A DNA stretch of 28,728 nucleotides from Penumbrarchaeum sp964445525 (GTDB lineage Archaea > Thermoplasmatota > Penumbrarchaeia > Penumbrarchaeales > Penumbrarchaeaceae). Under the pieces are notes generated by a model. The model was not told the origin of the DNA. It was given only the letters and a program-made list of their open reading frames with translations, and did not search any database. The stretch spans positions 1 through 28,728 of the forward strand of contig CAYULA010000046.1 in the NCBI GenBank assembly GCA_964445525.1, written 5' to 3'. Below, piece after piece: positions 14,826-23,600 of the stretch (positions are counted from its first letter, which is position 1; each line of letters opens with the position of its first letter). A program made the translations under genes and the position numbers.

Positions 14826-14833
14826 TTTTAAAA
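14826..14833 (+). promoter_or_regulatory. TATA-like box before the 14878 gene
   Basis: TTTTAAAA, embedded in the palindrome CTTTTAAAAG (14825-14834), lies 45-52 bases before the ATG at 14878, giving a predicted transcript start near 14855. The secY stop is 66 bases upstream, with no clear terminator hairpin between them, only a T/C-rich stretch (14766-14779). Confidence 0.45.
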
Positions 14834-14877
14834 GGAAGATTGTTCATAGGGAACACGGTTCCTTGGGGGTTGTTCAC

Positions 14878-16038
14878 ATGAGGTCGAGGGTCCCTGCTTT
14901 CGCATTAGCTTTTACAGCGATAATGATTATTCTGGCTTTTCTTCCCGCGGAAAACGAGGCATTGACAGTGGATCCCTATGAAGTATACCCGGGCACGCTA
15001 TACTTGCCGCTGGTGGATTATGACGAGAAAGGCGATACCCTGTTGCTTACGATCACATTCAAGGGAACATCATCCGAGGATTACCAACCCCGGGGAATAG
15101 ACATTCTAATAGTAGATGAGACCAGAGCGAAAAGAACAACGAGGATGGAGTTCCTCGAGGGGGAGGCTGTCTGGATCAGGAAGAACGTCACACTGCGTGT
15201 GGAAGAGGAGATAACCAATCCCACAAACAGCGAAAAGGCAATTGTCTTCAACAATCCGGTCAGAGAGGGTGACAATGATGATTGGGATAATGCCACGGTC
15301 AGGATCAGGATCGATTACGAGGTAAAAAACAAGCAGGATGAAGAGGGTATGGATTTTGTTCCGATAGTGTTGGCAATCGTTCTGATCATAGTGGTCCTGG
15401 TCCTGATCTCCATGGTAATAATCTACTTCAAGAGGAGGTCGAAGGATGCAAGGACCTTCTTCAATCCGGAAACAGGTCCTTACTATGCCTTCAGGTCAGT
15501 CCTGGACGGGAAGACATACTACATAGATCCTGATCAATACGCCAGATTGTACGAATCCAACTCACTTGGAAATTACGATTTCCTGGGTACCGCGGCCAGG
15601 ATCGGGGGTACCATAACACCACCGGAGGGATCTGCCATGGAAGCCGCCATGTCCACTCCCATGGAGGGTCAGATGATGACGGCCGTTCCCATCGACCAAT
15701 CACAGCAGGTTGACCTGGCTTCCCTGGAGGCAACTCCCGTGAATCCGGAACAGGCCGGCCCTCGGGACTATCCTGATGATGAATCTCCTCCGGCATACGA
15801 CGAGCCTCAGGATGCGCTCGGGATGCAGTCCTACCCGGAAGGAATGACCGGAATGGAAACCGGTGATCATCCCTCTGATTCACTCCATCAGGAATCACAA
15901 ATCCCTGCCCCCGAAGGACCATCGGTATCCGAGGATGCGCCTTCCCCTCCCGATGCTGGAGACGAGGGTGAACCTCCTCTTCAAACCCAATCGGGGGAAG
16001 GGAGTGATACCGGAGGGCAGGAAGTCGAGGAGCAGTAA
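14878..16038 (+). CDS. Signal-peptide membrane protein with P/E/Q-rich cytoplasmic tail, function unknown
   Basis: I do not recognise a family. The 386-residue product has a signal peptide (about 1-29, with the hydrophobic run FALAFTAIMIILAFLP), a small extracellular domain (about 30-158) with predicted beta strands and two NxT/S sequons, one membrane helix (about 162-185, VLAIVLIIVVLVLISMVIIY) and a positive KRR stop-transfer. The cytoplasmic part begins with a possible small fold at 190-235 (ETGPYYAFRSVLDGKTYYID), then becomes a low-complexity Pro/Glu/Gln/Ser/Asp tail. The ATG at 14878 is chosen because GGGGGT lies eight bases before it; an upstream TTG is in frame. The plan matches the two large proteins encoded at 16088 and 20683, suggesting related membrane-surface functions. 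It could be a receptor-like or scaffold protein, but that is inference. Confidence 0.8.
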   Translation: MRSRVPAFALAFTAIMIILAFLPAENEALTVDPYEVYPGTLYLPLVDYDEKGDTLLLTITFKGTSSEDYQPRGIDILIVDETRAKRTTRMEFLEGEAVWIRKNVTLRVEEEITNPTNSEKAIVFNNPVREGDNDDWDNATVRIRIDYEVKNKQDEEGMDFVPIVLAIVLIIVVLVLISMVIIYFKRRSKDARTFFNPETGPYYAFRSVLDGKTYYIDPDQYARLYESNSLGNYDFLGTAARIGGTITPPEGSAMEAAMSTPMEGQMMTAVPIDQSQQVDLASLEATPVNPEQAGPRDYPDDESPPAYDEPQDALGMQSYPEGMTGMETGDHPSDSLHQESQIPAPEGPSVSEDAPSPPDAGDEGEPPLQTQSGEGSDTGGQEVEEQ

Positions 16039-16056
16039 TGGACTGAAAACCTCAAG

Positions 16057-16065
16057 TATTATCTA
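16057..16065 (+). promoter_or_regulatory. Possible TATA box giving a leaderless transcript
   Basis: TATTATCTA is centred about 27 bases upstream of the ATG at 16088, so a transcript from it would begin at or next to the start codon. No Shine-Dalgarno-like sequence is visible before that ATG (CAACAATCAAGATTT), which agrees with leaderless initiation. Read-through from the gene 49 bases upstream is the alternative. Confidence 0.3.
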
Positions 16066-16087
16066 TCAGGGCCAACAATCAAGATTT

Positions 16088-19000
16088 ATGTTCGGGCCGC
16101 GGGGTTTCAATTCCAGGTACTGCTTGGCAGTTATCATGGCACTGATAATGATTACTGTCTTATGGCCGCAATCGAAAATATACGGGGAGGCGGGCGGTGA
16201 TCCTTTTCTACCATCGGCTCCGCCCTCATCGGGAAACTGGACGGTTACGGGATCCGAATCCTACTCCGATACCACAATATCGATAGAGGGAAACATATCC
16301 ATATCGGGATCCCTTGTTCTGGATAATGTTACCCTCAGGATCAATTCCTCCTTGATAGGTCCCAACACTCTCAGTGTTTTGAACGGAGGCTCCTTGGTAA
16401 TGAGGAATGGTTCCGTGTTGAAGGGCTTCAATGTGGGTTCATTCTATGCCAAAGCCCATTCCGGATCATACTTCGAACTCAACGGATCCGAGGTGGACGG
16501 ATGCGGTATAAACGGGGAAGCCCTTGAAGAATCCGGACTCTATTCCGAGACAGATGATTTCTTCTCCTTAAATTCAACCATAACCAACAGCCCGATAGGT
16601 CTGATCGGCGTTGGATCCAATATCACACTGAATGACACCCGGATAATCGAATGCCAGGAGAGAGGTATCAAGTTAATGAACGGATCCAACCTGGATATGA
16701 AAAGATGCAACATAACATCTGTTATTGATTGGGGTATCGAGATAGGTGATTCGAACGCCCGCCTTGATGAGGTAACATTCGAGAACTGCGGAAGAGCGGT
16801 CTCATTGGATAATTCCGATGTCTGGATGGAGAACTCGGAGATATTCTCCAACGATCCGCTTTCGATATCTATCAGTTCCTCGGAACTCGATATGATAGAC
16901 TGTGTTCCGGCTCAACCCGGAATGAACGGCCTCTATCTTCCGCTTTCCTCCTCTGCCTCGAATGTTTTTCTGTTGAACACCAGCATATCGGAGGTTCTTG
17001 TGGAGGGAAACAGCGTTGTCAGGGAAGCCTTCAGACATGATATCAGGGTGACGACCAACAACGGAGACCCCGCCTTCCTGGCCGATGTGGAGGTTAAGGG
17101 AAGCGACAACAACATCGAGGGTCAGGGCCTCACCGACGAAAACGGCTGGGTTCATGACCTGCCTCTGACCGGTATCAAACATGACAGACTTGGAACCCAT
17201 TATCTTGAACCCCACAATCTCTCCGTTCTGCTCGAAGGTGCCGTAAGGGAAAAGGATTTCAACAGCACCGGATCACATTTCACATCAATCGAGGTAATTA
17301 TCAATGATCCAGTTGTGGAGTTCACATATCCGGAAAACGGAACGTGGCTGGATGAACGCTCCTTCACGGTCACCGGGAAAGTGAAAGATGCCCGTCCGAT
17401 CTCCAGTCTTGTTATGTTTCTTGACGGCGGCGCCGAGGTAATCCTCAGTCCTAGAAAAACATTCTCGATCCCGCTCACATTCGGATCCGACGGGGAGCAT
17501 ATACTCAGGGTGAAGGCCACAAACGATGACTGGAGAGAGTCGGACTCCCATCTCCACTTCGGAATAGACACCATCGATCCGGAACTGACGGTAACCTCCC
17601 CGGAGGACGAGACATTCACCAGTTCGGCAAATATCAACGTATCCGGAACCTGCGAGATTGATGCGAGACTCATCATCAATCAGGATCTGGTTGAACACGG
17701 TTCGGGCACTTTTTCCTATGAGGTCCATCTGATGGAAGGATGGAATGACATTGTGGTAAGGGCGGTGGACAGGGCCGGAAATCAGGTGGAGATCACAAGA
17801 AGGGTATATCTGGATTCCACACCGCCGTCACTGAGGATCCTATCACCAGTCAACGGGACGACCATAAAGAACGATCATGTTTTGATAGAGGGGATAATCT
17901 CCCACGACACCGTACTTCTGACAGTTAACGGCGTGGAGATAGACTTCGATCTGATGGGTTTCAGCTACAGGATGGAAAACCTGACTGAGGGGGAAAACCT
18001 GATTGTCGTGGAAGCAAGAGACAGGACCGGAAGCGTCTCGAAATCGGCAATATGGATAATTGTGGATTCCGACCCTCCGTGGATTGAACTCGTCCGACCT
18101 CCGCAGTATACCAACAAGACCTCCATGGTTCTGACGGGAAATGTCGAGAGGGGGTCCGATGTGGTTGTCGGAGGGTCTATTGCAGTGGTAAACGACGGGA
18201 TCTTCAGTGCGGAGGTGGCTCTTTTTCAGGGTCTGAACAACATTTCGGTTGTGGTTACCGATGCCGTGGGTAATTCAAGGACCGTCTATGGGGAAACCAT
18301 CCTTGATATTGAATCCCCCACTTTCGAGAGGATCGAACCCATCGACGGATCAATCCTCGATACCATGGTGGTTCAGTTGACCGGGATCGTATTCGATGAC
18401 TACGAGATAAAAGGGGTTTGGGGTTCCAACGCCACAACCCCCAGACAGCTGATATCCAGGAACGAGACCCTGAACTGGGTGGTGATGCTATCCCCCGGCG
18501 AGAACATATTCAACCTCGAAGCCGAGGATAAGGCCGGAAACAGCAGAATGATCGAGCTTCGCTACACCTATGAGTCGGACCAGGATACAGACAGGGTAAA
18601 ACCCAGCATAATCATAACCTCACCCCTTTCCAATGAAACTCTTCGGGAAGGTGAGATAACGGTAACGGGAACGGCCTCGGATGATCGTTCTCTGGAAATG
18701 GTCGAGGTCAGGGTCGACGATGGGGATTGGAAGATCGTTGCGGTTGCGGGATCTCAGTGGAGCGTTAGCTTCTATCTCGAAAAAGGCGTTCATCTCATCC
18801 AGGCAAGGGCGGTTGACGGATCCGGAAATGAGGCCATTGACACGGTCAAGGTAACTGCTGTGAACAGGACCGAGGAAGAAAACGGTGATACCGAGGACGG
18901 ATTGGAACCGATCTTCATAATCATACTGGTGGCCGTGATAGCACTTGCGGTGATAATGCTCATATACCTTGTCCTGAGAAACAGCATGCTCAGAAAGGAA

Positions 19001-19195
19001 TGGAACGAAATGGAGGAATCCTCCAGAAAGGATGAATCCCCGAGAACGGGAAGAAGAAGGCCCCGATCGGAAGTAAGGAAACCTCCGGTCAGGGAAAGAG
19101 GGGCAAGAACGGACAGGGGAAGAAGGTCCCTCCCCAGGGACCTTCCTGATATTGAAGACAAAGGACAGGGAAGGAGATCGGGTAGAAGACCGTGA
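16088..19195 (+). CDS. Surface protein: beta-helix plus six Ig-like repeats, C-terminal anchor
   Basis: The 1035-residue product is a type I membrane protein. It has a signal peptide (about 1-35, with the hydrophobic run CLAVIMALIMITVLWP), then Asn/Ser-rich turns repeated every 20-25 residues (about 50-310) typical of a right-handed parallel beta-helix of the NosD/pectate-lyase type (LVLDNVTLRINSSL, STITNSPIGLIGVGSNITLN). A short beta-sandwich-like segment (about 320-400) follows. Six Ig-like domains of 80-94 residues start near 405, 494, 578, 663, 742 and 836, each with SPxNGT-like openings and ends such as VRAVDRAGN. A membrane helix at about 942-965 (IFIIILVAVIALAVIMLIYL) precedes a 70-residue Arg/Lys-rich cytoplasmic tail. 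The ATG at 16088 is chosen to place the signal peptide at the N-terminus; the open frame extends upstream over the previous gene. A cell-surface binding or adhesion role is likely but unproven. Confidence 0.82.
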   Translation: MFGPRGFNSRYCLAVIMALIMITVLWPQSKIYGEAGGDPFLPSAPPSSGNWTVTGSESYSDTTISIEGNISISGSLVLDNVTLRINSSLIGPNTLSVLNGGSLVMRNGSVLKGFNVGSFYAKAHSGSYFELNGSEVDGCGINGEALEESGLYSETDDFFSLNSTITNSPIGLIGVGSNITLNDTRIIECQERGIKLMNGSNLDMKRCNITSVIDWGIEIGDSNARLDEVTFENCGRAVSLDNSDVWMENSEIFSNDPLSISISSSELDMIDCVPAQPGMNGLYLPLSSSASNVFLLNTSISEVLVEGNSVVREAFRHDIRVTTNNGDPAFLADVEVKGSDNNIEGQGLTDENGWVHDLPLTGIKHDRLGTHYLEPHNLSVLLEGAVREKDFNSTGSHFTSIEVIINDPVVEFTYPENGTWLDERSFTVTGKVKDARPISSLVMFLDGGAEVILSPRKTFSIPLTFGSDGEHILRVKATNDDWRESDSHLHFGIDTIDPELTVTSPEDETFTSSANINVSGTCEIDARLIINQDLVEHGSGTFSYEVHLMEGWNDIVVRAVDRAGNQVEITRRVYLDSTPPSLRILSPVNGTTIKNDHVLIEGIISHDTVLLTVNGVEIDFDLMGFSYRMENLTEGENLIVVEARDRTGSVSKSAIWIIVDSDPPWIELVRPPQYTNKTSMVLTGNVERGSDVVVGGSIAVVNDGIFSAEVALFQGLNNISVVVTDAVGNSRTVYGETILDIESPTFERIEPIDGSILDTMVVQLTGIVFDDYEIKGVWGSNATTPRQLISRNETLNWVVMLSPGENIFNLEAEDKAGNSRMIELRYTYESDQDTDRVKPSIIITSPLSNETLREGEITVTGTASDDRSLEMVEVRVDDGDWKIVAVAGSQWSVSFYLEKGVHLIQARAVDGSGNEAIDTVKVTAVNRTEEENGDTEDGLEPIFIIILVAVIALAVIMLIYLVLRNSMLRKEWNEMEESSRKDESPRTGRRRPRSEVRKPPVRERGARTDRGRRSLPRDLPDIEDKGQGRRSGRRP
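17302..18870 (+). repeat. Six tandem Ig-like domain repeats within the 16088 gene
   Basis: Six diverged protein repeats are encoded back to back, opening with elements such as FTYPENGTWL, VTSPEDETFT, ILSPVNGTTI, RPPQYTNKT, IEPIDGSIL and ITSPLSNETL. Most close with xLxEGxNxIxVxAxDxxGN. They are recognised from spacing and motifs, not from DNA identity, so they are old duplications. They resemble the Big/glucodextranase-type Ig domains of surface proteins. Confidence 0.7.
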
Positions 19196-19214
19196 GCGTA
19201 TCGATTCCCCATCG

Positions 19215-19224
19215 AAAATAAATA
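19215..19224 (+). promoter_or_regulatory. TATA-like box of asnS
   Basis: AAAATAAATA lies 45-54 bases before the ATG at 19269 in a 73-base gap, placing transcription start near 19245-19250. It suggests that the synthetase is transcribed separately from the surface protein gene upstream. Confidence 0.45.
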
Positions 19225-19268
19225 CGGGTCCCGCAATGAGGTCGTTAATCTATCCGGAGGACCTGTAA

Positions 19269-20585
19269 ATGGACGATGGTTTCCTCAGCATAAGAGAATC
19301 CAAAGAAGAAAGAAACGAAGGAAAGGAGGTCCGTCTCAGGGGATGGATCTACAGGACGAGGGGATCGAACAAGATGGTCTTCATCGTCTTGAGGGATTCC
19401 ACCGGGATCATCCAATGCGTGGCATCCAGAAAGGATCTCGGGGATGAGATGTTCGACATCTCCAGGGACCTGACCGTGGAATCCTCCATCATTGTGAGGG
19501 GTACGATCCACTCCGATGAGAGAGCACCCGGCGGACACGAGGTCCATATGGACGAGATAATTCCTATATCCAAAGCAGAGAGGTTTCCCATTACCAAGGA
19601 TCAATCCGAGGAGTTCCTGAGGGAGAAGAGGCATCTTTGGATAAGGTCCCGTAAGATGAACGCGATCCTCAAGGTGAGGTCAACCGTTACGGGTGCAATA
19701 CACGATTTCTTCCGGAGCAGGGGCTACTACGAGTTCACACCTCCCATATTCACCCCCAACCAGGCCGAAGGAGGCTCCACCCTTTTCGAGGTGAAATATT
19801 ATGACAGCATCATCTACCTCACACAGACCTGGCAGCTCTATGCCGAGGCCGCCATCTTCTCCCTGGAGAAGATATACGATGTATCCCCCACTTTCAGGGC
19901 GGAGAAATCCAAGACATCCAGGCATCTGAGCGAGTTCTGGATGGCCGAGATGGAGGCTGCATGGATGGACTACATGGAAGCGGCCAGGATATCGCTGGAG
20001 GAGGTAAAGTTCATCATTTCGAAGGTCCTGGAGAAGAACAGGGAGGAACTGAAGGTCCTCGAGGTTGATCCCGATCGTCTCGAACCCCTGCTGGATAAGG
20101 AATGGCCCGTCATCACCTACACCGAGGCCATTGATATACTGAAGGAAAAAAGCGGTATGGAAGTGGAGTGGGGGAAGGACCTAAGGACCGTGGAGGAGGA
20201 GGAGCTGATGAAGCACTTCGACACCCCGGTTGCAGTGGTAGAATATCCCAAGGAGGCCATGGCATTCTACAAACCGGTGAAGGAAGGTGCCGACGCACCG
20301 GGACCCGTGGCGAAATGCTTCGATGTGCTTGCTCCGGAAGGATACGGGGAGATAGTGGGAGGTTCCGAAAGGGATGTTGGAATCGAAAGCCTGAAGGAGG
20401 CCCTTGAAAAGGAGGGAGAGGACGTGGCCAACTACGACTGGTATCTCGATCTGAGGAGATACGGTTCCGTTCAGCATTCCGGTTACGGTCTGGGGGTGGA
20501 GAGGCTCATAGCATGGATCTGCTCACTGGACAATATCAAGGATGCCATACCCTTCCCGAGGACAATTACCCGGGCTTACCCCTGA
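19269..20585 (+). CDS. asnS: Asparaginyl-tRNA synthetase (class II)
   Basis: AsnRS charges tRNA-Asn with asparagine using ATP. The 438-residue product has an N-terminal OB-fold anticodon-binding domain (about 17-110, with LRGWIYRTRGSNKMVF and DERAPGGHEVHMDEI), then a class II catalytic core with motif 2 (FRAEKSKTSRHLSEFWMAEM, near residue 209) and motif 3 (SGYGLGVERLIAW, near 403-415). The words RDSTGIIQCV, EAAWMDYMEA, APEGYGEIVGGS and YDWYLDLRRYGSVQHSG are those of archaeal AsnRS. The close relative AspRS carries different words at these places, so AsnRS is preferred. The ATG has GGAGG upstream. Its presence means this organism can make Asn-tRNA directly and need not rely on transamidation. 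Confidence 0.93.
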   Translation: MDDGFLSIRESKEERNEGKEVRLRGWIYRTRGSNKMVFIVLRDSTGIIQCVASRKDLGDEMFDISRDLTVESSIIVRGTIHSDERAPGGHEVHMDEIIPISKAERFPITKDQSEEFLREKRHLWIRSRKMNAILKVRSTVTGAIHDFFRSRGYYEFTPPIFTPNQAEGGSTLFEVKYYDSIIYLTQTWQLYAEAAIFSLEKIYDVSPTFRAEKSKTSRHLSEFWMAEMEAAWMDYMEAARISLEEVKFIISKVLEKNREELKVLEVDPDRLEPLLDKEWPVITYTEAIDILKEKSGMEVEWGKDLRTVEEEELMKHFDTPVAVVEYPKEAMAFYKPVKEGADAPGPVAKCFDVLAPEGYGEIVGGSERDVGIESLKEALEKEGEDVANYDWYLDLRRYGSVQHSGYGLGVERLIAWICSLDNIKDAIPFPRTITRAYP

Positions 20586-20624
20586 TCCGGAGCCATATGA
20601 CCCGTTTATTGGCACCGACATACC

Positions 20625-20637
20625 AAAAAAATATAAT
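20625..20637 (+). promoter_or_regulatory. TATA-like box before the 20683 gene
   Basis: The stretch AAAAAATATAATC lies 46-58 bases before the ATG at 20683 in a 97-base gap, so a start near 20660 is expected. No hairpin/oligo-T terminator was seen after asnS. Confidence 0.5.
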
Positions 20638-20682
20638 CAATACCTGTTGTATTCCACCCGGAATTCAATAGAGGGTATCCCA

Positions 20683-23600
20683 ATGTTCAGCAGGCACCAT
20701 CCCTCAATAGCCTTATCGATACTGGTAACAGTAGTTCTGCTGGTTCAGTTCCCACTCGCCGAAGGCGGGGAGAGGGAGCTATCAGCCGAAGGAGAATTCA
20801 CTCCATCCGGAACACCTACCAGGACCATATTCGAGGAGTCCGAGAACAACAATCAGTGGCAGGAAGCCGATCAGCTTCCGTCGAGCTACGGGACATACGA
20901 ACTCCACGGTAATTTATCCGTCAACGATAACGATATGTTCTACATCAACATGAACGGGGGCAACGGACCGAAGGTGGACAGGTTAACCATAGACATGGAT
21001 TACCTGGATACCGGTTACTGGTACGAACTGGTCTTCGTACTGATATACGCTTTCTACCCTGACGATAACCTGCAGGGTAACAATTTCGACGAGAATATCA
21101 TCCATCTTAGGTATTGGGACAAGGACAATCTCTTCGGTACAACCCCCGCCACTGCGGATGCTTCATATTCCGGCATTTACGGAGTCAGGATCGTTGCTCA
21201 GAATGGAACCGGAGCTCCCGTCTCAGGAACCATCGGATACAATTTCACGGTAACCTATTCATCAGTATCTCCCGTGGATTCCAACAATGACGAGGATAAT
21301 CCCGAATCCCTTTCGGTTCCGTATACCGGAAGTATCGACCAGAACCAGGACATGATGGACTGGTTCGAGGTAGATGCACCTCATCCCATACATCCCACCG
21401 AATTGGACCTCATCCTCTCTTTCGCAAATCCGACTCCAAATGACAGCGGAAGCGGCATCGACTACGGGATAGAGGCGGACCTCTACATAAGATACAATTC
21501 CAGGACCAATCCGTCGCAGTTCACAGAGGAGATAAGAAGGGTATCACCCAATCCAACCTTTCAACAAGCCGGACTCAAGGCAACTCCCTACAATCTCAAA
21601 TTGAACAAGAACTGCACCAAAATGATAATCGGAATGGTCATCCAGACCTTTGGGCTTAACTCGAACAGTCCCAATATTAACAACAAGCAGTACACATCCG
21701 TTGACGGAAGCTCCCAGTATTCCATCACCGGGACAATAAGCGCCGACATACCCAACAACAGGCCAATATTGAGGGACGCCTCGGTAATACCAAAAAGGGG
21801 CAGGTCCAACGATATGTTCAATTTTTCAGTGACATACTTCGACGCAAACAATCACACGCCGCAGCAGATCTGGCTGTGGAAAGACGGTGAACCTTTCAGG
21901 GAGCTATCGCCTCTGAACGGCTCCGGGCAGGATAACACACTTGGGGTGGAATACGGTGTTTCCGTTCCCGGTTCAATACTCGGAAAGAACCAGGCCCACA
22001 ACATGAACTTCTCCGTTTACGACGGAGAGGACTGGGCCAGGCAGGAGCCTTCGGGTCTCGGTTCTTTCATTGTTGTTGTGGATGACAATCTGCCCCCTTC
22101 ATCTTCCGTGGGAGAATCCTACGACCTCTTCATGGAAGAGGACGAATCCACCAGGGAGATCGAACTCGATCCCCTGTTCTCCGATCCAGATCCGTTGACC
22201 GATTTCGATTTCTCTCTGCTTGGAAGGTCCGGTGACTGGACCACCACCTACAACGACGAGAACCTCACCGGGGTTATCAGCATGAGGTCCCAGACAGGTC
22301 CTCATGTGCTAAGGATAACCCCGAAGAAGGACCGGCACGGAACCTTCGTTCTCACGGTCAACGCCACCGACAGCGGTGCATTCGCAAAATCCGTCTACCT
22401 GGATGTTATCGTTCATGTGGAGAACGTAAACGATGATCCCGTGATAAGAAGAGTGGGGAACCTGAAGGTGGAGGAGGATACCACAACCCTGTCATTGGAA
22501 TACGAACAGGATGATATGGTGACCCTGGACATAACAGCGGAAGATATCGATACATCGGATGTGCTCCATTATGACTGGGACCTGAAGGAAGTGCTCAGCG
22601 ATCCCCGGGAAGGTGTGAACTACGGCATCAACCATACCACCGGGGAGATGTGGTTCGTTCCGGGTGACAGCGATGTTCCCGAGATAACACTCAATCTCAT
22701 GGTCACCGATGGAAAGGGCGGGGAGGCCGAGATCGAGGTCATTGTCTCGGTTGACAACATCAACGATCCTCCGGTCCTTACTGTTCCAAAGCTCAGGACC
22801 ACGATCGAGGGTGAATATCTGTACATCACCCCCTCGGTCTTCGATCCCGACCTGGACAATCCCGGTGTAAATGAGCAGCTTATATTCAATTATGACATAG
22901 GCTCCCTGGCATTGAAAGCCCCTCCCAACGCCATCGAGTTCGATCCTCTGACCGGAAGAATAGTGATCAAGGCCGTGGACGAGAGGATGAACGGCCAGTG
23001 GGAGGTCAACATCACCGTATCCGACCTCGCCCTTGGTTCCGATTTCGGTATCTGCAAGATAATCATAGAGAATCTCAACGACCCTCCCGTCGCGGGATCC
23101 ATATTCCCCGACGTGGAAGAGGGCAACCTCACGGTCAGGTTCACAACCTCGGAAGCGGAAGATGAGGACGGCGATCAGCTTATCTATATCTGGGATTTCG
23201 GGGACGGAACCGATCCCTTTGAGACTGACGGCAGAATAGCAACCCATACCTATCCGAGGGGAGGCTCCTACACGGTCACGATGAAGGTTACGGACGGCGA
23301 GTCGGTTTCGGAGGAAGAGACCACCCTCATCTCCCTGACCGACCCGGACCCCGATCCTGATCAGGACGATGACGGAATGGATGATTCCTGGGAGATCAGA
23401 TACGGTCTTGATCCAAACGACCCTAATGATGCGGAAGAGGACCCGGATAAGGACGGATTGACCAATATTGAGGAGTTCAATCTATACAGGGACGTGGGAT
23501 GGAATCTCAATCCCATGAATCCGGATACCGACGAGGACGGGTGGAAGGACGGTGAGGAGGTGGACAGGGCCTTCGATCCGCTCGATCCCGGGGACCATCC

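Noticed and set aside
19269..20585. Aspartyl-tRNA synthetase
   Set aside because: Sequence words such as EGYGEIVGGS and YDWYLDLRRYGSVQHSG follow archaeal AsnRS rather than AspRS.
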